A program made the translations under genes and the position numbers. Shown piece after piece: positions 25,493 to 34,363 of a stretch of DNA of 64,000 bases. Below the pieces are notes generated by a model. It saw nothing but the letters and a program-made list of their open reading frames with translations, made no database searches and was not told the DNA's origin. Location of the stretch: NCBI RefSeq assembly GCF_022788715.1, contig NZ_CP085167.1:3370208-3434207 (forward strand), read 5' to 3'. Origin of the DNA: Sulfitobacter sp. DSM 110093. GTDB taxonomy: Bacteria; Pseudomonadota; Alphaproteobacteria; Rhodobacterales; Rhodobacteraceae. Each line of letters begins with the position of its first letter. Position 1 is the first letter of the stretch.

Positions 25493-26674
25493 ATGACCAC
25501 GTATGAGGCGAATTTTACAAACAGCGAGTACCAGCGCCGGGTCGACCGAACGCGCAAGACCATGGCCGCGCGCAACATGGATGCGATCGTGGTCAGCGAC
25601 CCGTCGAACATGTCTTGGCTGTCTGGCTATGACGGTTGGTCGTTCTACGTGTACCAAGCGGTGATCGTGACACATGAAGGCGAGCCGGTCTGGTGGGGCC
25701 GCGGCATGGACGCGCTTGGCGCACGGCGCACCGTCTTCATGGAGGATGACTGCATCCGCGGCTACGATGACAGCTACGTCCAGAACCCCGAAAAACACCC
25801 GATGGAAGACCTCTCGGCCCTTCTAAGCGAGATGGGGTTAGAGAACGCGCGCATCGGCGTCGAGATGGACAACTACTACTACTCCGCCCGCGCCCATGAC
25901 ACGCTGAAAACCAAGCTGCCCAAGGCGACCTTTATGGATGCCACGGCGCTGGTGAACTGGGAACGCGCGGTGAAGTCCGAGCGCGAGATCGAATACATGG
26001 AACGCGCCGCGCGGATCGTCGAAGAGATGCACGTTCGTATCCTCGAAGTTGCCGTGCCCGGCATGCGCAAGAACGATTTGGTGGCCGAGATCTATGCCAC
26101 CGGCATTCGCGGCGCTCAGGGTTTCTGGGGCGACTACCCCGCCATCGTGCCCATGGCCCCGTCGGGCATGGACGCCACCGCGCCCCATCTGACGTGGGAC
26201 GACCGACCCATGCAGCCCAACGAGGCGACCTTTTTTGAGATCGCAGGTGCCCACCGGCGCTATCAGTGCCCGCAATCGCGCACGCTGTTTTTCGGGGATG
26301 TGCCGCAGAAATACCGCGACGCCGAACAGGCGGTGCTAGAGGCCATCGACGCAGGGCTGGAGCAAGCCAAGCCCGGCAACAAGGCCGAAGACATCGCCAA
26401 TGCATTCAACAAGACGCTCAACAAGGCTGGGTTTGAGAAGGACAGCCGCTGCGGCTATGCCATCGGCATCAGCTATCCGCCCGACTGGGGCGAGCGCACG
26501 ATTTCTTTCCGCCGGGGCGATACGACGATCCTAGAGCCAAACATGACCTTCCATTTCATGCCCGCGCTCTGGCTAGATGATGGCGGGCTAGAAATCACCG
26601 AGCCGATCCGCATCACCGAAACCGGCCATGAATGTTTCTGCACCACACCGCGAAAGTTGTTTGTTTCCGCATGA
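25493..26674 (+). CDS. doeA: Ectoine hydrolase
   Basis: Opens the ectoine ring to N-acetyl-L-2,4-diaminobutyrate; 393 residues, creatinase/M24 (pita-bread) fold. The N-terminal domain includes VSDPSNMSWLSGYDGWSFYVYQ near 35-56, read in two parts. In the C-terminal domain the five metal ligands of M24 peptidases are largely lost: the first aspartate motif reads FFEIAGAHRRYQCPQS, and SYPPDWGER replaces the usual His-Gly motif, in line with the metal-independent chemistry known for DoeA/EutD. It shares four bases (ATGA) with doeB, and the two proteins are known to form a complex. Confidence 0.93.
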   Translation: MTTYEANFTNSEYQRRVDRTRKTMAARNMDAIVVSDPSNMSWLSGYDGWSFYVYQAVIVTHEGEPVWWGRGMDALGARRTVFMEDDCIRGYDDSYVQNPEKHPMEDLSALLSEMGLENARIGVEMDNYYYSARAHDTLKTKLPKATFMDATALVNWERAVKSEREIEYMERAARIVEEMHVRILEVAVPGMRKNDLVAEIYATGIRGAQGFWGDYPAIVPMAPSGMDATAPHLTWDDRPMQPNEATFFEIAGAHRRYQCPQSRTLFFGDVPQKYRDAEQAVLEAIDAGLEQAKPGNKAEDIANAFNKTLNKAGFEKDSRCGYAIGISYPPDWGERTISFRRGDTTILEPNMTFHFMPALWLDDGGLEITEPIRITETGHECFCTTPRKLFVSA

Positions 26675-27660
26675 CCAGCAATCCCATCACCCCGACCATC
26701 CCGCTCGACAAACCCGGCGCGCATCACGGGTTTCTCCGCCTACCCTACAGCCGCGATGACAGTGCTTGGGGCTCTGTCATGGTGCCGATCACAGTCATAA
26801 ATGGCGGCGACGGCCCCACGGCGCTGCTGACAGGCGGCAACCACGGCGATGAATACGAAGGGCCGATTGCCCTGCAGGAACTGGCAGCCACGCTGGATCC
26901 GGCAGAGGTCACGGGCCGCGTCATCATCCTGCCGATGATGAACCAACCCGCCTTTGCCGCTGGCCGCCGCTGTTCGCCCATCGACGGCGGCAATATGAAC
27001 CGCAGCTTTCCGGGCAGCCCCGGCGGCACGGTAACCCAAAAGATCGCGCATTACATCGCGACCGAACTGGTGCCGCTGGCCGATATCGTGCTGGATTACC
27101 ACTCCGGCGGGCGCACGCTGGATTTCCTGCCCTTTGCCGCCGCGCATATCCTGCCCGACAAGAAACAGGAGGCCGCCTGCATGGCCGCGATGGAGGCGTT
27201 CAACGCCCCCTATTCGATGAAGATGCTAGAGATCGACAACCGCGGCATGTTCGACACGGAAGTGGAGGAACAGGGCAAGGTATTTGTTACCACCGAACTC
27301 GGCGGCGCGGGCACGTCGACCGCCAAAAGCGTCGCCGTCGCCCGCAAAGGCGCGCGCAATCTGTTGATCCATGCAGGGATTTTGGCTGGCGAGCCCGAGA
27401 TGGCAGAGACTGTGATGCTCGACATGCCCGATGGGCGCTGCTTCACCTTTAGCGAGACCAACGCCCTGCTAGAGCCGCTCGTTGATCTGGGGGATGAAGT
27501 GACCGAAGGCCAAGCCATCGCGCGGCTCTGGCCCAGCGACCGCAGTGGTCAGGCCGCGATCATGGCCCATGCGCAGCTCAGCGGTATCTTGACCGCCCGG
27601 CATGTGCCGGGGCTGGTCAAGATGGGCGATTGCATCGGCGTGGTGGCGCAGGTGGTCTAA
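26671..27660 (+). CDS. doeB: N-acetyl-L-2,4-diaminobutyrate deacetylase
   Basis: Zinc deacetylase of the aspartoacylase / succinylglutamate desuccinylase family, 329 residues, releasing acetate and diaminobutyrate. TGGNHGDEYEGP near 55-66 supplies the His and Glu zinc ligands, and VLDYHSGGRTLDF near 140-152 the third ligand; NMNRSFPG near 108 binds the substrate carboxylate. I chose the ATG at 26671, which overlaps the doeA stop by four bases, over an ATG at 26632 inside doeA. It ends the catabolic operon and is convergent with dppF, 15 bases away, with no terminator visible. Confidence 0.93.
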   Translation: MTSNPITPTIPLDKPGAHHGFLRLPYSRDDSAWGSVMVPITVINGGDGPTALLTGGNHGDEYEGPIALQELAATLDPAEVTGRVIILPMMNQPAFAAGRRCSPIDGGNMNRSFPGSPGGTVTQKIAHYIATELVPLADIVLDYHSGGRTLDFLPFAAAHILPDKKQEAACMAAMEAFNAPYSMKMLEIDNRGMFDTEVEEQGKVFVTTELGGAGTSTAKSVAVARKGARNLLIHAGILAGEPEMAETVMLDMPDGRCFTFSETNALLEPLVDLGDEVTEGQAIARLWPSDRSGQAAIMAHAQLSGILTARHVPGLVKMGDCIGVVAQVV

Positions 27661-27675
27661 GCCACCTGCAACGCC

Positions 27676-28635
27676 TCACTCGTCGACGGGGAAGTAGCAG
27701 GCTGCCGGATGCGGCGCGCCCTCAAGCACGGGGCGCTCTTTCCGGCAGACATCCTGCACCTTCCAGCAACGTGGCGCAAAGGGGCAGCCCTCGGGGATCG
27801 CCAGTGGCGAGGGCAGTTCGCCCTGCAGCTTGATCCGCTCTTTGCCGCCTTCGGGATCGGCGCGGGGCGTCGCGGAGAGCAGCGCCGCCGTATAGGGATG
27901 GCGCGGGTTCTCAAAGACTTCATCCTTCGGCCCCTTCTCGACAGCGCGGCCCAGATACATGACGATCACATCATCAGCGACGTGACGCACGACAGAAAGG
28001 TCATGGCTGATGAACAAATACGCCAGCTGCATCTTTTCCTGCAGGTCCACCAATAGGTTCAGGATCGCCGACTGGATCGACAGATCAAGCGCCGAGACAG
28101 GCTCGTCCAGCACCAGCACCTTGGGGTCCAGCATCAACGCCCGCGCCACCGCGATCCTCTGGCGCTGACCGCCCGAGAACATATGCGGGTAGCGGTCGTA
28201 GTGTTCAGGCCGCAGACCGACAAGGCGTAGCATTTCGCGCGCCTTTTCCTCGCGCTGCTTCTTGGACATGTCCTTGCGGTTGATCACCAGCGGCTCTTGC
28301 AGGATCGTGCCGATCTGTTGGCGCGGGTTGAGCGAGCCATAGGGGTCTTGGAACACGATCTGCACATGCTGGCGCAGGTCGGCCCAATCCTCGGGTCGCA
28401 CCTGTTTGCCGTCGAGTGTGAGGGAGCCCGCGGTCGGCTCTTCGATCATCGTGACCATCCGCGCCAGCGTGGACTTACCACAGCCGCTTTCGCCCACCAC
28501 GGCCAGCGTCTTACCGGGGTGCAGTTGGAAATCGAGGCCCGCAACAGCCTTCAATGTCTGCGTCTTGCGTAGGAAGCCGCCACCAACCTGATAGTGACGC
28601 TCTAGCGCGTCGGCGGTCATTACGGGGGCAGTCAT
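27676..28635 (-). CDS. dppF: Dipeptide ABC transporter ATP-binding protein (DppF-like), first system
   Basis: ATPase subunit of 319 residues. Walker A GESGCGKST near 49, Q-loop VFQDPYGSLNPRQ near 94, signature FSGGQRQRIAVARAL near 155 and Walker B VLVLDEPVSALD near 175 are all intact. The C-terminal ~60 residues are the oligopeptide/dipeptide extension (GCPFAPRCWKVQDVC) whose cysteines bind an iron-sulfur cluster in some members. It overlaps dppD by four bases and closes a minus-strand operon that starts with the DppA-like gene. Confidence 0.9.
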   Translation of the reverse strand: MTAPVMTADALERHYQVGGGFLRKTQTLKAVAGLDFQLHPGKTLAVVGESGCGKSTLARMVTMIEEPTAGSLTLDGKQVRPEDWADLRQHVQIVFQDPYGSLNPRQQIGTILQEPLVINRKDMSKKQREEKAREMLRLVGLRPEHYDRYPHMFSGGQRQRIAVARALMLDPKVLVLDEPVSALDLSIQSAILNLLVDLQEKMQLAYLFISHDLSVVRHVADDVIVMYLGRAVEKGPKDEVFENPRHPYTAALLSATPRADPEGGKERIKLQGELPSPLAIPEGCPFAPRCWKVQDVCRKERPVLEGAPHPAACYFPVDE

Positions 28636-29612
28636 GACGCGACCCTTTCATCGGTGTTGAGCGGATAGAAACAACGCGCCTTGCCCAGTTCCTCGCCTAA
28701 GGGCGGCGGGTTCTGGTTGCGGCATTTGTCATTGGCGAACTTGCAGCGTGGCGAGAACAGGCAGCCCGCAGGCCGGTCGAACTGGCCCGGCACAACGCCG
28801 GGGATCGTCGGCAGGCGTTTCTCAGTGGCCCGTTCGGGCAATGCGTCCAAGAGCGCCGCCGTATAAGGGTGGTGCGGCTCACGGAAGAGCGGCAGCACCT
28901 GCTGCTCTTCGATCTTCTGACCCGCATATTGCACGCTCACACGTTCTGCAGTTTCGGCCACCACACCCATATCGTGGGTGATCAGCACCAATCCCATGCC
29001 CGTTTCTTCGCGCAGCGAGGTCAGCAGATCGAGGATCTGCGCCTGAATGGTTACGTCGAGCGCGGTTGTCGGTTCATCCGCGATCAAGAGCTTGGGTTTG
29101 CAGGCAATCGCCATGGCGATCATCACCCGCTGGTTCATCCCGCCCGACATCTGGTGCGGAAAGACCGACAGGCGCTTTTCCGGGTCCGGGATGCCAACCT
29201 GCTCAAACAGCTCGATGGCGCGTTTGTGCCGCTCGGCCCGGTTCAGGCCAAGGTGAAAGCGCAGGGATTCCTTGATCTGCCAGCCCACCGGGAAGCAGGG
29301 GTTGAGCGAGGACATCGGCTCTTGAAAGATCATCGCCAAGTCATTGCCGACAATCTTGCGCCGGGCGCGGCGGTCCATTTTCAGCAGGTCGTGACCGTCG
29401 AAGGTCAGCTCATCGGCGGTGACGGTGGCGGTCCAAGGCAGCAGGCCCATCAGCGCCAGCATCGACACCGATTTGCCCGAGCCACTTTCGCCGACAATGG
29501 CGAGGATTTCGCCGGTGTCGACATCTTGGTCAACCGAGTCCACGGCGCGGAACTTGCCCGAGGCAGTGGCGAAATCGACCGATAGGTTGCGGATACGCAG
29601 AAGAGACATCAA
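28632..29612 (-). CDS. dppD: Dipeptide ABC transporter ATP-binding protein (DppD-like), first system
   Basis: ATPase subunit of 326 residues, partner of the DppF-like gene. Walker [10 protein letters not shown] near 41, [12 protein letters not shown] near 94, signature [17 protein letters not shown] near 153 and Walker [13 protein letters not shown] near 172 are present. The C-terminal extension includes [17 protein letters not shown]. It begins directly after the dppC stop with no gap and overlaps dppF by four bases, consistent with translational coupling. Confidence 0.9.
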   Translation of the reverse strand: MMSLLRIRNLSVDFATASGKFRAVDSVDQDVDTGEILAIVGESGSGKSVSMLALMGLLPWTATVTADELTFDGHDLLKMDRRARRKIVGNDLAMIFQEPMSSLNPCFPVGWQIKESLRFHLGLNRAERHKRAIELFEQVGIPDPEKRLSVFPHQMSGGMNQRVMIAMAIACKPKLLIADEPTTALDVTIQAQILDLLTSLREETGMGLVLITHDMGVVAETAERVSVQYAGQKIEEQQVLPLFREPHHPYTAALLDALPERATEKRLPTIPGVVPGQFDRPAGCLFSPRCKFANDKCRNQNPPPLGEELGKARCFYPLNTDERVAS

Positions 29613-30518
29613 TCAGCTCCGCTTTAGTTTCGGGTCAAGGGCGTCGCGCAGCCCGTCACCCATGAGGTTGATCGCCAGCACGGTGACGAGGATCGCAAGG
29701 CCGGGGAAGGTCACAACCCACCACGCCCGCAAGATAAACTCGCGCGCTTCGGCCAGCATGGTACCCCATTCGGGTGTGGGCGGCTGCGCCCCCATGCCAA
29801 GGAAGCCAAGCGCGGCGGCGTCGAGGATCGCGGTCGAAAACGACAGCGCGGCCTGCACGATGATCGGCGCAAGGCAGTTCGGCAGCACGGTCACGACCAT
29901 CAGCCGCAGGGTGCCAGCACCCACAACGCGGGCCGAGGTCACGTAGTCCTTCTGCCGCTCCGAGAGCACGCTCGCCCGTGTCAGACGCACGTAATGCGGC
30001 TGCAACACGATGGCGATGGCGATCATCGCATTGGTCAGCGATGGCCCAAGGATGGCCACGAGCACCAGCGCCAGTAGCAGCGACGGGAAGGCCAGAATGA
30101 TATCCATGATCCGCATGATGATCGTGTCGAGCCACTTGGGCGCAAAGCCCGAAATTAGCCCGATGATGATCCCGCCAGAAGCGGCGATAGACACCACGAC
30201 GATCCCAACAAAGAAGGAGTAGCGCGCGCCGACGATCAGGCGCGACAGCATATCGCGACCGAGCGGATCGGTGCCAAGGATGTGGCTCCACGTGCCGCCA
30301 TCTTGCCAGACAGGCGGCTGCAACGTCGCGGCGCGGAACTGTTGCGTTGCGTCATGCGGTGCGATCCATGGACCGAACAGCGCCAGAAAGGCGAAGACGG
30401 CAAAGATCCACAGGCCGATCACGGCCCCACGGTTTTCGCGGAAATAGAACCAGAATTCGCGCAGGCGGCCGGGGCGCGCGTGTACCATTTCGGCTTCGGC
30501 AGAGAGTGCGTCGTCCAT
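29613..30518 (-). CDS. dppC: Dipeptide ABC transporter permease (DppC-like), first system
   Basis: Inner-membrane permease of 301 residues with about six helices: 33-55, then ~104-126, 135-157, 165-185, 220-240 and 265-290. LGTDPLGRDMLSRLIVGAR near 83-101 is the DppC/OppC signature, and the EAA-type loop ARVVGAGTLRLMVVTVLPN near 195-213 contacts the ATPases. The first base of its start overlaps the dppB stop region, and dppD follows immediately. Confidence 0.9.
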   Translation of the reverse strand: MDDALSAEAEMVHARPGRLREFWFYFRENRGAVIGLWIFAVFAFLALFGPWIAPHDATQQFRAATLQPPVWQDGGTWSHILGTDPLGRDMLSRLIVGARYSFFVGIVVVSIAASGGIIIGLISGFAPKWLDTIIMRIMDIILAFPSLLLALVLVAILGPSLTNAMIAIAIVLQPHYVRLTRASVLSERQKDYVTSARVVGAGTLRLMVVTVLPNCLAPIIVQAALSFSTAILDAAALGFLGMGAQPPTPEWGTMLAEAREFILRAWWVVTFPGLAILVTVLAINLMGDGLRDALDPKLKRS

Positions 30519-31525
30519 TAGCGTTTCCTGATCTTGGGGTTGATGATGCCATAGAGCATGTCAACGGTGAGGTTCACGACCATGACCATGACGGCGATCA
30601 GCAGCAGGCCACCCTGCACCACCGGGTAGTCGCGGCGGAAAATGCTGTCGACCATCCACTTGCCGATGCCCGGCCAGCTAAAGATCGTCTCGGTCAGAAT
30701 GGCGCCCGCCAGCAGCGTGCCGACCGACAGGCCGATCACGGTGATGACGGGGATAAGCGCGTTGCGCAGGGCGTGGATGCCATTGATCCGGCCCGAGGAC
30801 ATGCCCTTGGCCCGCGCGGTGCGGATATAGTCTTCGCCCAGCACTTCGAGCATCGCCGAACGGGTCTGCCGCGCGATCACGGCAAGCGGGATGGTGCCCA
30901 GCACGATGGTCGGCAGCAACAGGTGCCGCAGCGCCGACGTAAACGCCCCGTCCTGCCCAGAGGCGATACTGTCGATCAGCATAAAGCCCGTGGCATTGGG
31001 GAAGTAGTAAAGCAGATCAATCCGGCCCGAAACTGGCGTCCAGCCCAAGTTGCCCGAAAAGACGATGATCAGCAGCAGCGCCCACCAGAAGATCGGCATC
31101 GAATAGCCCACAAGTGCGGTCGACATCAGCGCCCGGTCAAAGAACTTACCCCGGTTCACGGCGGCAATCACCCCCGCAGGCAGGCCCAAGGCCACTGCAA
31201 AGATCATCGCGCAGACCGACAGTTCCAACGTCGCCGGAAAGAGCGAGAAGAACTCATCCCAAACAGGCCGTTTGGTGACAAAGGAGTTGCCCAGATCACC
31301 CTGCAGAACGCCGGTAAAGTACTCCCAGAACTGCACATAGATCGGGCGGTCAAACCCGAACTGCTGTTGCAGTTCCAAGTAGCGTTCTTCGGAAATGCCG
31401 CGCTCGCCCGCCATGACGACGATCGGGTCGCCCGGCAACATGCGGATGAAGGCAAATGAAATCAGCGTGACGCCGATAAAGGTAGGGATGAAGGTCGCGA
31501 GGCGCGACAAGACATATTTCAGCAC
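30518..31525 (-). CDS. dppB: Dipeptide ABC transporter permease (DppB-like), first system
   Basis: Inner-membrane permease of 335 residues, with the N-terminal helix at 9-30 (LATFIPTFIGVTLISFAFIR) followed by MLPGDPIVVMAGERG, the DppB/OppB signature. Further helices lie at ~100-122, 135-157, 180-200, 250-275 and 296-318; the EAA-type loop ARAKGMSSGRINGIHALRN is near 220-238. It overlaps the start of the M24 peptidase gene's end by seven bases (31519-31525), which links peptide uptake and hydrolysis in one operon. Confidence 0.9.
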   Translation of the reverse strand: MLKYVLSRLATFIPTFIGVTLISFAFIRMLPGDPIVVMAGERGISEERYLELQQQFGFDRPIYVQFWEYFTGVLQGDLGNSFVTKRPVWDEFFSLFPATLELSVCAMIFAVALGLPAGVIAAVNRGKFFDRALMSTALVGYSMPIFWWALLLIIVFSGNLGWTPVSGRIDLLYYFPNATGFMLIDSIASGQDGAFTSALRHLLLPTIVLGTIPLAVIARQTRSAMLEVLGEDYIRTARAKGMSSGRINGIHALRNALIPVITVIGLSVGTLLAGAILTETIFSWPGIGKWMVDSIFRRDYPVVQGGLLLIAVMVMVVNLTVDMLYGIINPKIRKR

Positions 31526-32628
31526 GGTAGCACCATCAGTTCCTTCGGAAAGTTGGTCAGGGATTTGTAGCCATCTTCGGTGATCAGCACGTCATCTTCG
31601 ATGCGCACCCCAAAGTTGCCGATCTCATAGAGGCCGGGTTCGTTGGTGTACACCGTTCCGGCGGGTAAAGTCATATGGTTGCCGCGCATGATATAAGGCG
31701 CTTCATGCACATCGCGGCCAAGGCCGTGGCCGGTCTTGGTGCGGATGCGGTCGGCGTAGGGCGAGGCTTCGAGCACGCCGGTCACCACATCGTCGATCTC
31801 ATGCGCGGTGACGCCTGCACGAGTGGCGTCGAGCCCGGCGAGGTTGGCGCGCAGCACGGTGTCATAAACCTCGCGCCCCTCGTCGCTGACATGGCCAAGG
31901 AAAACCGTGCGGGTGATGTCGGCGGCAAAGCCGTGTTTACGCGCACCAAAGTCGATCAGCAGCGCATCGCCCGCTTTGACGCGGTAGTCCTCGCGCGCTT
32001 TGGCATGGGGACGGGCAGAGCCGTCACCGGCAGCGACGATGGGCGCAAAGGACAGATCATCCGCGCCTTCGGCAAAGACCATCTGCACCAGTTTCTGCTC
32101 AATCTCTTTCTCGGTCTGGCCGAGCTTCACGGAATCGAGCGTAGCGCGGAGGGCGCGTTCGGAGATGTTGATGGCCTCTTGCAGGGCGGCGACCTCGGCC
32201 TCGGTCTTGATCATGCGCGGAGCGGAAATTTCACGCTCGGCGTCGATGATCCGCAAGTCGGGCTGCGCTTTCTTCAGCGCATGATGCACAAAGACGCGCA
32301 TGACTTGGCCCTCAACGGCCAGCGAGGTGATGTTCAGATGCTGCATCAGTGCGGCAAAGGCATCGTCATAGCCGGTTTGGTCGCGCCAATCGAAAACGGC
32401 ACCGTCAAAGCCGACCACTTCCCAGCTGCCCAATTCAAGATTGGGCACCAAAGCGGCGGCGGGGCCGTTAGCGGGGATCACTAAAAGAAAGGGGCGCTCG
32501 TGGCTCATGAAGGCATGGTCGACAGCGCGGGTGAAATTCGGGCCGGGCACCAGCGCCACGGCGTCCACCGATAGTGCGGCGGCGATATCGGCATAGGCCG
32601 AGAGGCGATCATTCAGTGAATTGGACAT
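31519..32628 (-). CDS. M24 family Xaa-Pro-type aminopeptidase
   Basis: Cytosolic metallopeptidase of 369 residues: creatinase-like N-terminal domain to ~130, then the pita-bread catalytic domain. All five metal ligands are visible: LLIDFGARKHGFAADITR (two Asp, near 228 and 239), TGHGLGRDVHEAPY (His, near 302), TNEPGLYE (Glu) and VRIEDDVLIT (Glu). It therefore should be active, unlike the metal-free DoeA in this window. Placed between the binding protein and the permeases of the first peptide ABC system, it probably hydrolyses imported peptides, perhaps proline-containing ones. Confidence 0.87.
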   Translation of the reverse strand: MSNSLNDRLSAYADIAAALSVDAVALVPGPNFTRAVDHAFMSHERPFLLVIPANGPAAALVPNLELGSWEVVGFDGAVFDWRDQTGYDDAFAALMQHLNITSLAVEGQVMRVFVHHALKKAQPDLRIIDAEREISAPRMIKTEAEVAALQEAINISERALRATLDSVKLGQTEKEIEQKLVQMVFAEGADDLSFAPIVAAGDGSARPHAKAREDYRVKAGDALLIDFGARKHGFAADITRTVFLGHVSDEGREVYDTVLRANLAGLDATRAGVTAHEIDDVVTGVLEASPYADRIRTKTGHGLGRDVHEAPYIMRGNHMTLPAGTVYTNEPGLYEIGNFGVRIEDDVLITEDGYKSLTNFPKELMVLPC

Positions 32629-32653
32629 GGGCTGGCTTTCGAGCTGGCGAAGT

Positions 32654-32687
32654 TAATAAAATGGGGACGGCATAGAATGCCGCCCCC
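32654..32687 (-). terminator. Partial terminator after dppA-like gene
   Basis: A GGGG/CGGCAT stem with ATGCCG/CCCC (one bulge, three-base loop) follows the binding-protein gene on the minus strand and is succeeded by ATTTTATT. Typical of attenuation that keeps binding-protein mRNA above permease mRNA. Confidence 0.6.
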
Positions 32688-32706
32688 TTTGGTCAAAGCG
32701 GCAGGG

Positions 32707-34299
32707 TTACTGCTTCAGGCCAACTTGGTTGAAGATGTGGCCACCCAGTGGGTGCACAACATAGTTTTCAACTTCGGGGCGCATGGTCATGTAAACAACC
32801 GAATGCGCGATAGTGGCCCAGGGGGCTTGATCCTTGAAGATCTGCTGCGCTTCTTCGTACAGCGGCGCACGCTCTTCTTGGGTTGGCAGAACCTTGGCTT
32901 TCTGGATCAGCGCGTCGAATTCCTCGTTGCACCACTGGGCGCGGTTGGATTTCTCGACACCGTCACAGCCCAGCAGAACCGCGAGGAAGTTGTCTGGGTC
33001 GCCGTTGTCACCGGTCCAACCCAGCAGCACGGCGCCATCACGATCCTTGGACTTGGAACGCTCAAGATACTCACCCCATTCGTAGGAGACGATTTCAACA
33101 TCGACGCCAACTTTAGAGAAGTCTTCCTGCATCAGCTCGGCCATACGGCGGGCGTTGGGGTTGTAGGGACGCTGAACCGGCATTGCCCAGATTTTCATGG
33201 ACAGGTCGGTGACGCCCTCTTCCTCAAGCATCGCTTTGGCGGCCTCGGGGTCATAGTTGTCGTCTTCGATGGCGTCGTTGTAGGACCACATGGTCGGCGG
33301 GATCGGGTTCTTGGCGATTTCGCCGGAACCTTGGAACACCACGTCGATGATCGCCTGTTTGTCGATCGCCATGTTCAGCGCCTTGCGGACGTTGGCGTTG
33401 TCGAAGGGCGCGACCTGCGTGTTGTAAGCCAAGTAGCCGACGTTCAGGCCTTCTTGCTCCATCACGACGATGTCTTCGGCGTCTTTCATCGCCTGAACAT
33501 CGGCAGGGTTCGGATATGCCGTCACGTGGCATTCACCCGCCTGCACCTTTTGGTAACGCACGGAAGCGTCAGGCGTGATCGCAAAGATCAGGCTTTCGAC
33601 TTTGGCCGGGTCGCCCCAGTATTCGTCGTTACGCAGATAACGGATGACCGCGTCTTTTTGGTAGGCTTGGAACTGGAACGGGCCTGTGCCAATGGGCGCT
33701 TGGTTCACCATCTCAGGTGTGCCAGCTTCCATCATCGCGTCGGCATATTCCTTGGACACGATCGAGGCGAAATCCATTGCCATGTTGGCGATGAAAGGCG
33801 CTTCGGGGCGGGTCAGGTTGAAGGCCACGGTGTAATCGTCGACCTTTTCGATGCTCTCGATCAGGTCGGGCATGGACATGCCGCCGTAGTATTCCCACGT
33901 GCCGCCGGAAACCTTATTGTAGGGGTTCTCTTCGTTGCCCTGACGGTCAAAGCTAAAGATAACGTCCTCGGCGTTGAAGTCGCGTGTCGGCGTGAACTGG
34001 TCGTTGGAGTGGAATTTCACACCCTGACGCAGCTTGAAGGTCACGGTCATCCCGTCTTCGCTGACTTCCCAGCTTTCAGCCAGCGCAGGCACGACTTCGG
34101 TCGTGCCGACTTTGAACTCGGCCAGACGGTTGTAGATCGGGTGGCTGGAAGCATCGAATGTGGTGCCAGCTGTGTAAAGCGCCGGGTCAAAACCCTCGGG
34201 CGAGCCTTCGGAGCAATAGACCAGCGATTGGGCCGAAGCCGCCGAGGCACCCAGTGCCGCCAGCATGGCGCCGGTGGCCAATTTCGTTGTAAAAGACAT
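32707..34299 (-). CDS. dppA: Dipeptide-binding periplasmic protein (DppA-like), first system
   Basis: SBP family 5 receptor of 530 residues. Residues 1-23 are a signal peptide (MSFTTKLATGAMLAALGASA, cleavage after ASA). Family signatures include YCSEGSPEGFDPALYT at 28-43, AESWEVSEDGMTVTFKLRQG near 72-91 and LLGWTGDNGDPDNFL near 420-434, the last being strongly DppA-like. It heads the operon after the regulator gene and is followed by a partial terminator. Dipeptides are the likely ligand; haem or aminolevulinate, taken by some DppA proteins, cannot be excluded. Confidence 0.9.
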   Translation of the reverse strand: MSFTTKLATGAMLAALGASAASAQSLVYCSEGSPEGFDPALYTAGTTFDASSHPIYNRLAEFKVGTTEVVPALAESWEVSEDGMTVTFKLRQGVKFHSNDQFTPTRDFNAEDVIFSFDRQGNEENPYNKVSGGTWEYYGGMSMPDLIESIEKVDDYTVAFNLTRPEAPFIANMAMDFASIVSKEYADAMMEAGTPEMVNQAPIGTGPFQFQAYQKDAVIRYLRNDEYWGDPAKVESLIFAITPDASVRYQKVQAGECHVTAYPNPADVQAMKDAEDIVVMEQEGLNVGYLAYNTQVAPFDNANVRKALNMAIDKQAIIDVVFQGSGEIAKNPIPPTMWSYNDAIEDDNYDPEAAKAMLEEEGVTDLSMKIWAMPVQRPYNPNARRMAELMQEDFSKVGVDVEIVSYEWGEYLERSKSKDRDGAVLLGWTGDNGDPDNFLAVLLGCDGVEKSNRAQWCNEEFDALIQKAKVLPTQEERAPLYEEAQQIFKDQAPWATIAHSVVYMTMRPEVENYVVHPLGGHIFNQVGLKQ

Positions 34300-34363
34300 A
34301 ATTCTCTCTCTCCTGATTGGTTTGTTTTTTGGCAGCGGTTTGTCCGCCGCAGGTGATACGCCC

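Noticed and set aside
32677..34356. Plus-strand open frame (559 codons) opposite the dppA-like gene
   Set aside because: Antisense shadow of a gene with signal peptide and family motifs; no motif of its own.
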